Positions 34,673 through 44,044 of a stretch of DNA of 64,000 bases are shown here, piece by piece. Origin of the DNA: Endomychus coccineus. Its lineage: Eukaryota > Arthropoda > Insecta > Coleoptera > Endomychidae. Within the stretch, counting starts at the first letter, position 1, and the number at the start of each line of letters is the position of its first letter. The stretch spans positions 37,242,297 to 37,306,296 of the forward strand of contig OY294068.1 in NCBI GenBank assembly GCA_958510875.1, in the 5' to 3' direction. Both the position numbers and the translations under genes were made by a program. The notes under the pieces are model-generated. The model worked only from the letters and a program-made list of their open reading frames with translations. It ran no database searches and was not told the DNA's origin.

Positions 34673-34736
34673 TCGACTGAACAGAGGTTTGTATACCATG
34701 CGCTATCCATGTATGTATATATAATATCTATGATTT

Positions 34737-35652
34737 GAATTCATAAATGCAGTAAGGTTTTGTTTAGAATGCACTTATTTTCAATATGGTGAGTAATATT
34801 TTGGACAAATATTCGGCACAGCAATGTGATCAACTATTTCAGCTAGTATTATTGCTAAGCTAATTATGGAATGCCTAGAGGAATTTGTAATAAATTCATT
34901 AGAATTTCAGCCCGTATTCTTTTGAACGGTATGTACATGATTGCCTTATGTGCGTTCCCAATGATGAAATTCAGTACGTGCTCAAAAAATGTAACAATTT
35001 TCACTGTAAACTTCAATTTACTCGTGAAATAGAATTGGACAAGAACATAAATTCCCTAGATACGAACATTAGGCATGAGTCAGATGAAGAGATTAAAACT
35101 TCGTATTTCACAAAAGCAGTTTTGTCTAAGCGATATCTTCACTTCAATCCAGTTGCACCAATTAGTTATAAAAAAAAAGTATTATAAACAGTATATCTAT
35201 GGTTTCGGCGTTTACGTAGTGTAAATTCAGTTGATAACTCCTTGCTTTGAAAATGCCACAGTGTGGTGAAACAATTTGTCAGCATTTTCGAATTAAATGT
35301 TAAAAGCTTGTGTAAAGTTTGAGTTTTATTCTCCAACTTCCGAAGTATTATAAACAGCCTCACAGATCGCGCTGTTAAATTATCCCACCCAGAGGACCAT
35401 CCCAAAAATTAGAAAATTTTTGATAGTATACTGGAAGTGAATGGCTACCCAAAAACATTTTATAACTCCATCATTAAAGAAAGAATAATCAAAATCTATG
35501 ATGGAACATCATATATAAATACCATAAACGGTAATACATATGATTTTATAGCATTACCATACATTCCGGAGACCTCAGAGAAAATTAAGAATTGTTTTAG
35601 AAAGTATGATATAAATTTCGCGCTTGTGTTGGTGAATATTTATCAAAAATAA
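34737..35652 (+). pseudogene. Penelope-like RT, 3' part (split copy)
   Basis: EFINAVRFCLECTYFQYGE (34737-34793), GQIFGTAM (one stop inside the next block) and ISASIIAKLIMECLEEFVIN continue the RT from where it breaks at 32508. FERYVHDCL near 34930 is the catalytic box, with His in place of the first Asp of YVDD. FTREIELDKNINSLDTNIRH and TKAVLSKRYLHFNPVAPI (34948-35187) form the thumb. Blocks resembling ALLNYPTQRTIPKN, then NGYPKTFYNSIIKERI and LPYIPETSEKIKNCFRKYDI (35437-35652), match the linker. The GIY-YIG domain is missing, and the terminal repeat follows almost at once. Confidence 0.75.
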
Positions 35653-35659
35653 AAACTTC

Positions 35660-35890
35660 AATATCTGAAGATAAAAACATTAATGTATTATAATTTCGAT
35701 TACTCGTGTTTCTGTTCGTTCCAGCGACGTGGGCATTTTTAATTCAGATTGGTGCGATAAGGATGCTTTGATTTGATACAATTAGTCTTGAGAAATCCCG
35801 TTTCAGATATTGATACGGCTTCTGATGATTGTCCTAAACCGGAATGTACAAAAAGACGAAAATGATAAGTGCTAGTGTGACCTATCCCCC
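35660..35890 (+). repeat. Penelope-like terminal repeat, copy C
   Basis: TACTCGTGTTTCTGTTCGTT, GTGCGATAAGGATGCTTTG, AATCCCGTTTCAGATATTG and TAGTGTGACCTATCCCCCGA follow the shared block order. This copy directly follows the plus-strand Penelope fragment, so it is that element's 3' repeat. Confidence 0.7.
35816..35858 (+). ncRNA. Hammerhead-ribozyme-like motif, decayed (copy C)
   Basis: The CTGATGA core is intact, but GGAA replaces GAAA, the cleavage triplet GTA is lost (TACAAAA) and stem II is weakened (GTCCTAAACC). The stem I strand CGGCTT has one mismatch with AAGACG. Confidence 0.4.
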
Positions 35891-36195
35891 GAGAATTTAT
35901 ATATAATAATATAAGTTATAATTATTATTGTATGAATTTGTATTTTCATGAAACCTTCAAATCTAAATCTCCTTTCCCTATCGAACGTTACATGAATTGT
36001 AAAATAAAATACAAACACATCTTGTGTTAGAATCAATAGGCACAGTTTTGATGCTCCAGGTTGAACAATGACATCAGGAATATTTATCCAGGCAGTTATT
36101 TCGCTCTTTTCGTGAGTGTAATTTCCAACCGTTTTCTCGTCCATTCTTTGAATCGCTAGTACTGTTTCATCAATGCGTGGAATTGTGAATATCAT
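35872..36195 (-). CDS. Unassigned minus-strand frame, 107 residues
   Basis: From the ATG at 36195 the frame begins MIFTIPRIDETVLAIQRMDE and continues KTVGNYTHEKSEITAWINIP. It has a balanced composition that looks more like real protein than the surrounding AT-rich chance frames, and the frame is also open for about 35 bases upstream. The last third (after QPGASKLCLLI) becomes hydrophobic and overlaps terminal repeat copy C, so the true coding part, if any, would stop earlier at a splice site. I recognise no family. It could be an exon of a host gene. Confidence 0.25.
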   Translation of the reverse strand: MIFTIPRIDETVLAIQRMDEKTVGNYTHEKSEITAWINIPDVIVQPGASKLCLLILTQDVFVFYFTIHVTFDRERRFRFEGFMKIQIHTIIIITYIIIYKFSGDRSH

Positions 36196-36319
36196 CCTCA
36201 GTGAGACACCTGCTCTCTGGTGGATGGTGTTAGAGTATTTGAGTTCTTCAAACCATTTAGAAAGTTATATCGTTGCAAGAGATGGTTGATAGGTGACTTC
36301 ATCGTCTGGTATGTTATAG

Positions 36320-36605
36320 TGACGAGCTTATGAGACGAGCGAAGAGTCTGGAACTAATAGACGTGTTGTCAGTATTCAACCTGGAGGACCAAAACTTTGT
36401 CGGTTATGTGAATTGTCCTTACCTCTACTATAATGATTGTATCAACGAGGAAGGAATCGAGTCACAGTATCCGTTTTACTTCCGCTTTCGTAAGTATCAC
36501 TGAACCAAAAGTGAGCATAAATATAATGAAAAGAATCATTTAAACAATGATTTTGATTATCGTTTTTCAGCCGATGAACAACTTCATTTCCTAAATGAAG
36601 AGTAG
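36320..36605 (+). CDS. Small two-exon gene or terminal exons of a host gene
   Basis: Exon 1 ends at 36489 with TTTC before the consensus donor GTAAGTAT. Exon 2 starts at 36571 after the pyrimidine-rich acceptor CGTTTTTCAG. The phases match, and the spliced frame ends at TAG 36603-36605. If translation starts at the ATG at 36330 the product has 64 residues: MRRAKSLELIDVLSVFNLED, then QNFVGYVNCPYLYYNDCINE, then EGIESQYPFYFRF joined to PDEQLHFLNEE. An acceptor-like TATAG at 36315-36319 would allow it to be the end of a longer protein. Codon use (CTG, GTC, GAG, AAC) is richer in GC than the surroundings. I do not recognise the family. Confidence 0.45.
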
Positions 36606-36769
36606 TTCATTGGATATATGAAAATATTCTTCTTCAAATTAAAGCATATATTCATTAATACCAGGAAGCATTCATTTGACGAATGAAAATTATACTTTGT
36701 TCTATGAAGTAATATTCATTATTTCAATGTAACCTAACCCGGGGGGTGGGGTGATTCCCCATATATCTA

Positions 36770-37009
36770 TATATATATATACATTTAATTCTCGGGAAAT
36801 GGGCACACTAACACAAATGCTTATTATTTTCGTCTTTACGCTTACGCACGTTTCGGTCTCAAGATCATCATCAGTATATACATATATCAATGTATAAAAT
36901 GTGATTTCATAAAATTAATTGTATTACCACAAACCGTCCTCATCGCACTAATTTCAATTAAAAATGCCCACGTCGCCGAAATGAACAGAAACACGAGTAA
37001 TCGAAATAC
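36770..37009 (-). repeat. Penelope-like terminal repeat, copy D
   Basis: On the minus strand it reads from TACTCGTGTTTCTGTTCATT through GTGCGATGAGGACGG, the hammerhead-like block and CCATTTCCCGAGAATTAA. Its 3' border is replaced by an AT dinucleotide run (36762-36781). It is head to head with copy E, the two starting within a few bases of 37010. Confidence 0.65.
36826..36876 (-). ncRNA. Hammerhead-ribozyme-like motif, decayed (copy D)
   Basis: CTGATGA and GAAA cores are intact. Stem II (GATC, TTGA, GACC) has one mismatch. Six extra bases lie between GAAA and the GTA triplet, and the 5' strand of stem I has become TATATA. Confidence 0.45.
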
Positions 37010-37235
37010 AACACATTTCGATTGCTCGTGGGCATTTTTAATTGAAATAAGTTCGATAAGGACGCCTTGTGGTGATACAAGTTCTAAGAAATCACGTTTT
37101 ATAGATTGATAAGTCTGATGATAGTCGTAAGACCGAAACGTTCGTAAAGACGGAAATAATAAGCATATGTGTTAGTGTGACCTATTTCCTGAGAATTTCA
37201 TATATAATTTATACCTGGGTCAAGAATTATCATTA
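37010..37235 (+). repeat. Penelope-like terminal repeat, copy E
   Basis: GATTGCTCGTGGGCATTTTT, GTTCGATAAGGACGCCTTG, the hammerhead-like block, GACCTATTTCCTGAGAATTT and TACCTGGGTCAAGAATTATC follow the shared order. No Penelope coding sequence adjoins the D/E pair. Confidence 0.7.
37108..37152 (+). ncRNA. Hammerhead-ribozyme-like motif, core intact (copy E)
   Basis: CTGATGA, stem II with GTAA tetraloop and GACC, GAAA, and the triplet GTA before AAGACG are all present. The 5' strand of stem I has lost about three bases (ATAAGT in place of ACGTCTT), so stem I cannot form fully. Confidence 0.5.
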
Positions 37236-37584
37236 TAATATTCACGATGGGACTATTTTATAAATGTGATAATTTAAACCTACAACAACACTCTCGCAAT
37301 GATTTTCTGGCTACGGCCTCGCATGTAAAATGTAATACTTACTTCTTTGTCGCTAATATACCTATAATATAATCTAATTTGTATTGGTAGATTCTTCAGG
37401 GTGAGTTTTAAGGATTATTATAATCTGCATCTTTCAAAAAAACTTGTTCTGAATAATAAATAATAGAATTAATCTAAGAATAGATAAAGAGGCGTGGATT
37501 TTGATTCTAGGAGATCAAGAATAAATAAAACCAAGTAGAAACAATGATTTATTTGTTAGAACTTAAATATTCTATAATATATTG
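37236..37584. other. Non-coding stretch, nothing recognised
   Basis: AT-rich sequence between the Penelope repeat and the pogo element, without motif. Confidence 0.4.
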
Positions 37585-37586
37585 TA

Positions 37587-40245
37587 GGGGACACCGGGGT
37601 CAGTTGATACATTTTTTAGTTATTTAATTATGGTCATTTTATTTTGCATAGGTATTCATTTAGATATAGAGGATGGGGAGCACTATGGTTTTATACGTAC
37701 GATGTATATATATTAGTTATAGATATCATTGCATTTTACTATATATTTATTTTTTTTGTAAATATTGCACATTGTATCAAAGTGCCCCTGAGTGGGGCAT
37801 TTTGATACATACGAGGGGCAAATTGATATGCTCATCAAAAATAAGTACAAATGAGACGAAAACATAAAAAATAAACAGTATTTTATCAAACATTATACAA
37901 ATATTGGAAATTTATTCAGAATCAACATCAGATTCGCAGTTAATGCATACATAAAAAATATCATTAGTGCCACATGCGACGTGTGCCCATCTGCGGCACT
38001 TTGTACAACGAATCCAATCATCCCCTTTCTTTGAATCTGAATAAGGCTGCATACAAACCAAACAAAAACATTCATTTTCTTCATCTGAGCTACTACTCAC
38101 ATTTTTTTCAGACTTCTTCGCCTTTTCTACTGTCGCATTTACTTTTTTCATTTCGACCCTAGCTTTAAGTGTAGTGTTATTATTATTGCTTTTCTTTTTT
38201 ACTAACACTTTTCGCTTTGCCATATTTACATTTGATGTTTTCTTTTTCATAGCTCTCATTCTTTCTTCTTCTCGAAGTGCTTCTTTTTCTGGTGTGTCAG
38301 TTAATATTACTGACTTCCTTTTCCTTCCTCTATTGCTTTGAGTTCTTGGTTGAGCTTTGGGGTATGGCCTTAGTTGCGCAGGACTTACTACTGCGCCACT
38401 TGTTGATGGCGCATTGCCATTATTAGTAATATCGAGGTTGCTCTCTTTGCTAGGACCAGCACTCTGTTCATTTACAGTATCTTGATCATTAGTTTTTTCA
38501 ACATCGGGCAAAGTGGTTTCTAAAGCTATATCTTCCGGGGTTTGTATAGGGCGGTCAGTCACTTCAGAACATAAAAATTCTTCCTCCCCGAATACATCGG
38601 GATTGAAGGGTGAAATTCCGCATGCTCTAAATCCTGCTTGTATGTTCCTGGGCGTAATGGCATCTGGCAGAGCATCTTTTATTATAGATGGATATCATGA
38701 GTAGATATAGTTTTACCTGGATTGCTGGTCATCCACCTGTCACACGCTGCAAAAAAATACTTCTTGAAAGGCCCAAACACAGATCTGTCTAGAGGTTGGA
38801 GACGATGAGTAGTGTGTGGTGGGAATGATAAAAGTATGACACCGTTCTCTGAACAGTAGTCCAATAAAGCAATTGCTAAGTGTGACGAATGATTGTCTAA
38901 GACAAGAAGGCATGTGTTTTCTTTAGTACATTTCACGTGACGGACAAAATGCTTCATGAATATTAAAAATGAGTCATTAGTAACCCAACCACTAGGATGC
39001 GCAGCGCCGATGCAGTTTGGAGGACCATTATTAACAAAATGTTCTTTGTAAAATACCCTTGGAAATATCAACATTGGTGATATTGAATTTCCACACGCGT
39101 TCACTGCTAGAATCATGGTCACAGTCGTTCCTCTTTCTCCTGACGTGGCTCTCCCAATTTGTTTTTTGCCTCTCTCTGCTACAATTTTTCCAGGCTTTTG
39201 TACCGTTTGGAGACCAGTTTCGTCGGTGTTCCATATAGCTGTAGCATCAAATTTAAAGCGGTCTAAAACGGATTTTAAATTGTCAAAAAAGGTTTTAACA
39301 CTAAACTTGTTGAAGCTTGTAGCTCTGCCTAAGCTAGTGGCTTCTGGAGTGCGAATTGATAATCTAGGACAACGTTTCATAAAGGCAGAGAACCAGTCTG
39401 CAGAAGCCATATTTTGTTCGGTCCAGTTGCGTGGAATATTGATTTTATTGGCAACCGCAAATTCATATGCTAATTTTCTTATTTCTTTAGGAGACAACCC
39501 ATAGTAAATTCTAGAACAATGCAAAATATATTTGGCAAGTTCGGTTTCCTGGTCATCTGTAAATATCTGTCTCGCTTTAGCATAGCCAGTTTTTGGCTGC
39601 TTCCCTGGCTCTACTTGAGACAACTTTTTTATATATCGCATAAGAGTCATTTTGTCTATCGAGGAATTTTCAGCTGCTTTTCGAAGAGTAATGCCCATTG
39701 CAACATCTGCTGCTGCAGCAGCAAATACTTCTTCAGGAATATTACCCCTGTCTGTCTTCTTTTTATACTTCCGAACCATCGTTTCTGTAAAATTAAAATT
39801 AAAAATAACACTAGATAAAACTATGGGGCATGTTGATACAGTATCAACATGCCCCATACATAGTGTATCAATTTACCCCACGCGTTCATTTTTAAATTTT
39901 GTTGAAATTATTATAGGTTAGAATCGGGAATGTAAACTACGCTTAATGGGAAATTACAGCTAATAATAACAGTAAAATATCTGGCAAAAATCGTTTACAT
40001 ACCTTGAATATTACTGGATATATATTCACTCAAACTGGTAGTGCTGAATTTAGTCGGACAGCAATAATCTTGATAAAATTTCTCACCACGACAATATGAC
40101 GGCGGGCAGTAACGAGACCTCTGCGGTGACTAGAGCACACGAATCCAAGCGCGCATAGCGTTCACTCGCGTTAGCAACCAGCGCGGTAAATTAAAAAACT
40201 GAACCGTATCAAATTGCCCCTGTATCAACTGACCCCGGTGTCCCC
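37587..40245 (-). mobile_element. Complete pogo-type DNA transposon, 2659 bp
   Basis: Perfect 25-bp terminal inverted repeats, beginning GGGGACACCGGGGTCAG, occupy 37587-37611 and 40221-40245. TA dinucleotides flank both sides (37585-37586 and 40246-40247), the expected pogo/Tc1-mariner target duplication. The only long frames encode a two-exon transposase on the minus strand. Subterminal sequence repeats a GGGGCA and TTGATAC motif in inverted pairs (37773-37809 and 39822-39858). The identical termini and an open transposase indicate recent insertion. Confidence 0.9.
37912..39779 (-). CDS. Pogo-type transposase (DDE_1), two exons
   Basis: Exon 1 runs from the ATG at 39779 to 38717 and exon 2 from 38675 to the stop at 37912. 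A 41-base intron (38676-38716) has GTAAAA and AAAAG borders, and the phases agree, giving about 608 residues. The N-terminus has a psq/CENP-B-like helix-turn-helix (MVRKYKKKTDRG, then ITLRKAAENSSIDKMTLMRY). The catalytic domain has Asp186 (WNTDETG), Asp295 (LVLDNHSSH) and Asp331 (LQPLDRSVFGPFK). After the splice the typical RNIQAGFRACGISPFNPDVF block follows, then a Ser/Lys-rich linker. A C-terminal cysteine-rich module (CLVCMQPY, RCTKCRRWAHVAC, YVCINC) resembles a PHD-type zinc finger and is common in insect pogo proteins. An acceptor TTTTACAG just upstream of the ATG suggests a 5' leader intron. An in-frame ATG at 39857 lies in an internal palindrome and is less likely to be the start. No inactivating change was seen. 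Confidence 0.85.
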
Positions 40246-40247
40246 TA

Positions 40248-40695
40248 CCTTCGGATATTTACAAGGAGTTTTATGTTTATAAAAAAAAGGTTCTATAAAA
40301 TTATAAAACATTTCGCTCTCCACTGGAAACGCAAAATCGAAGAGATTTTTTCCAGATTGTGTCCCATCCTTCCAGTAAACCATCCTTGTTACTATTATTG
40401 AAAGCTGCCTTGGAATCCATATCAACCTGATACAAATGTAAATTCACGTTTCACGCTACACAAAAATCGAAATAAAAAATTCATACCAGTCCATATCCAG
40501 ACGGATTTTTATAGAGAAGTCACACGCTGATTGGACTCGATTGACATGTCTTTTAAAAGAAGCCAAATTTTGAAAACTTTGACTACATTCCAGGCATCTG
40601 AACGTGCAAGTGAAATTTAGATTATGGAATCGTTTGAAATGGTTTCTTAGAGATTTAAAATTTTCATGGTCATATTTACAAATAAAGCATAACAT
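40248..40695 (-). pseudogene. C2H2 zinc-finger frame disrupted by the pogo element
   Basis: From the ATG at 40695, two C2H2-like units appear: CFICKYDHENFKSLRNHFKR with FH, then CLECSQSFQNLASFKRHVNR. A donor GTATGA after 40487 and an acceptor CAG before 40426 remove 60 bases with matching phase. The frame continues LIWIPRQLSIIVTRMVYWKD and FAFPVESEMFYNFIEPFF to KYPKV at the TA where pogo is inserted. On the far side of pogo the same frame continues about ten codons (QYIIEYLSSNK, 37584-37552) to a stop. An alternative frame in exon 2 (DSKAAFNNSNKDGLLEGWDT) also looks protein-like, so the splice model is uncertain. The gene family is not recognised. Confidence 0.4.
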
Positions 40696-42960
40696 ATTTG
40701 AGGACTTTGAAACGTAAACTTTACCTTATTTCAATTTAAAAATGTTTATTTCGCCAATTGATGCACTAGAGTAAGTCGGTGATACACACTACAACTACAA
40801 AATAGTTCACTACTCAAAATGTTAGATCATACTTTCATTCAACTTACCTTATGTATTTTTCTTTGAAGTTCTATTGCGCAATACTGTGAACCAACCTCTT
40901 CAAAGCAATATTCCAAACTAACTTGTTAGTTCTTGTCGATAACGACGATTCGGTGAAATATTATTACATAGAATGCATAATAGCAGAGTGTGATCTACAA
41001 AATAGCTTCATGTGGCCAATGAATATTATACATTAATTTAAAGAAGAACACCAACATTCATAGCGTTGTTGAAATTTATTCTTTAATATAATGTAACGAA
41101 GTATGAAACATTTTTGTTTTCAAACTGTCAATGAAGAATTTACATACATTTGATGAAAATTCATCATTAATATTATGTAAAATTCGTCTTATCAGTTAAT
41201 GAAGAAATCATTACAACAATGACGAACTTCAACGAAATCATACATAAACAGAGTTCATTATTTCGATGAATAAGCTATCATAATATCGATGAAAGGGTTT
41301 ATAATCCTATAGACGCGAATTCATCGATTTAATGAAAAACTTCACTGGGACAATGAAAAAATATCAATAACCATCGTTCATCAATACTATGACTAATACT
41401 TTTTTCAGTGTTAGTATTCATTTTGGGAATTTTCTCAAGAAAGCTCGTATAAACTATTCAAAATCATCAGTTTTTATCGCAGAAATTTGTACAAACAGTC
41501 CTGCTCCAAAGTCAACAATTGAAAACCTATTTGCGTAGACCCTATTTTAATATGTGTAGAGTTTATAAAGCACCTGGATCAATATCATCTCATCCGTAAC
41601 TAGAAATTATATTCTCATATGAACCCAGATATTATGTTTTAGTATAACTCATACATTTCCTGGTCAAAGAAATAAGAGGAAAACTATGAAATATTATCGT
41701 CGATTTGAGCACGTAAGTGTTTGTAACGTTCGGAGCCATAAAAATGAGAAACTGAAACGACGCAATTCCTTTCTCTTCAAGAAAATTGCTCTTGGCAATG
41801 TGAACCAAGGAAAACAATTCTGACAATTTTGAGTGTACTTATTTTGCAGTTAGAGTTGGATGAAGTCAATGATGATTACAGCGAACTATAGTTGTACAGG
41901 GTAATCTCAGTGCAAAAGTCATCTTAAGTGGTCGCATTTGAAGCCCATATGTCAATTTTTGTACTGAACAATTCGATTGCTCATAGTGACCCTGAGGCAT
42001 CGACGATGAGACGGTACAAGGCAAGTTTGAATTTGCTTTGTTAAATTGAAATTCACACTGTTTAACTTTTCTGGACCATTTTTAATTTCATGAGAGGAGT
42101 TGAGTATTCTTTGTTGTAGCTGCTCCTCGCTTTTGGGCTAAACGGAACTTTTTGTTTTTCAATGACAAATTTTCAATAATGTAATTCTTGTTGAAAGATG
42201 GCGTCTCTTTTCACCCCTTTCTTACAAAGATATGAAATAGTATGACTTTCACCAAAAAAACCTTCCTCGTTATTTTTAATTCGAACAATTCTACGTGTGG
42301 TGAAGGTAGCAATTATGTATAATCAAATGTCGGGCAATAAGCTGAACAACTAATGGAAACTAAACTGAACTTAATAAGTATATTTGATTGATACAGTTTA
42401 GCAAGAGGAGGATAAAGTGAAATTCATAATTTCACAATTCCAAACCATTAAATAATGACAAATTTTTTATTATTCCAATGTTTTCATTTTATTCAGTTAC
42501 AACTTCATCACAATAAAATAGTTGGAAATGCAACAATGTTATGTTTACAAACTATTGAATATAATTTGCGTTTATCGACTAGAGCTCCACTGTTTCCAAC
42601 ATAATATCCACTAAGGATATAGCAGATACTGCAACTTATCGGTACCGACATAATAACGGTTCAACCGCATTTCCTTCTCATGAAACATCCACATCCACAA
42701 CCAAGTATTGTATATTTTGTGTTCAACTTTTACTCGTTGAAGACGTATAACTATTTGTGACGCTTCGAAAATTCCCATTCTCTGTGACCACATTATGCTA
42801 TTTCAATGGGAATCGTATTCGTTATATGAATTGTTTGCAAGTAAGATTCACGATAGCATTTGTTGATTCTAGTAACTAATATATTTGAATTCTCTAAATT
42901 CGCACTATATACAGATTGTACATCGACAATAAATGAATTTGTAAGTCAGGTTTTTGAATT
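40696..42960. other. Non-coding stretch, nothing firmly recognised
   Basis: A 60-codon minus-strand frame at 42611-42793 (MGIFEASQIVIRLQRVKVEH) has a protein-like composition but no known motif. The rest is AT-rich without recognisable structure. Confidence 0.35.
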
Positions 42961-43197
42961 TTAATGTCCATATCAGACTTCTTGAATCATGCCAATATCC
43001 CCAACATGCAAATTTGGATAGAGTACAATTTTGGAGATATTAGACATATGTTTCTCAAAGATGGATGGTTGAATGATAGGCGCCATCAGATGAGACTGTG
43101 TTTCTTTCTATTTTTTTCGCTGTATAGTTATTTTCAGACAAGACTATTTTTCTACAGCTACTGTTTTTGATATGTCGCCAACATCTAGTAATGGTTT

Positions 43198-43344
43198 CAC
43201 ACTATTGATGAAGAATGATCACCCTTATCTGCTAACAATACTATTACATTACTGAGGACCTTTTGGCTACCAAGTAGGTACTCAGTACTTTAACAGAATT
43301 TTTAGTAGATAAGGGTGATCATTTCTTATTAATAGTGTAATAAT
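43198..43344. repeat. Imperfect inverted repeat (hairpin)
   Basis: CACACTATTGATGAAGAATG followed by ATCACCCTTATCTGC at 43199-43235 is matched inverted by sequence at 43305-43344. The loop contains GGCTACCAAGTAGGTACT. It may be a small MITE remnant. Confidence 0.5.
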
Positions 43345-43683
43345 ATATCCATAGTGTGAACTCTTTATAGTTTATCAGTGAAGGTTGTATTATGTTTTCT
43401 CCTTTGGTTTTATGTAGGTCTCCAAAATCTCCCTTGTGTTCCCAAATAAGGTTTGGAAGTCATTTAAACTCAACATGCCCCTAGTTGTTATGCCTCTGAT
43501 CTGCATTATCGATAGTCTCTCCTCACGTTCTCTGTTTCCGCATTATTTGAAATATCCCGTTTGGGTTTTCTCTCCAGAATCATTGCGTTACTTCTTCCTT
43601 GTTCATCTTAGCGTCTTTTCCTATTTCATTATTTTTTCTGGCCTTCTTTTTCCTTTGAATTCTTCTTTACCCTCCTCTATGAT

Positions 43684-44040
43684 TTGTTCAACCACAATAT
43701 CTTCAGCATGAGAATTTGGACAGAGTACAATTATGGATATAGCAGACATAAAATGTGTGATTGTAAACTAATTTATATTATATCACATTCCACACTGGTA
43801 CCTCATAATTATAGTAGTGATAAGGTTAATAAAAATGTAGAAAAATGTAAAAATTTTCGGGAAAGAAATGAAGGAGATGTTGCTAGGTGTGCAGGCCGAA
43901 ATCCACCTGATCATTTTAAAGTTATAGTTGCACCAAATCACATAGCAGGTGACAATCACACCCACCCAAAAACTATAGGTCTTTATCGTGAATATAAAAT
44001 TCTGCTTGAATATTTGAGAAATCATTACATTTCAGATTAA
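43684..44040 (+). CDS. Unassigned 118-residue frame with polyadenylation signal
   Basis: The frame ends HTHPKTIGLYREYKILLEYL and RNHYISD at the TAA 44038-44040, and AATAAA overlaps the stop at 44039. A pyrimidine-rich tract ending ATATCTTCAG lies just before the segment CATGAGAATTTGGACAG near 43710, which could be an acceptor. That segment is repeated, diverged, at about 42998-43052. The middle contains ERNEGDVARCAGRNPPDHFK. I recognise no family; it may be a last exon or chance. Confidence 0.3.
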   Translation: MFNHNIFSMRIWTEYNYGYSRHKMCDCKLIYIISHSTLVPHNYSSDKVNKNVEKCKNFRERNEGDVARCAGRNPPDHFKVIVAPNHIAGDNHTHPKTIGLYREYKILLEYLRNHYISD

Positions 44041-44044
44041 TAAA

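Noticed and set aside
39031..39818. Plus-strand frames of about 100-130 residues opposite the pogo transposase
   Set aside because: They are antisense shadows of the strongly supported minus-strand transposase.
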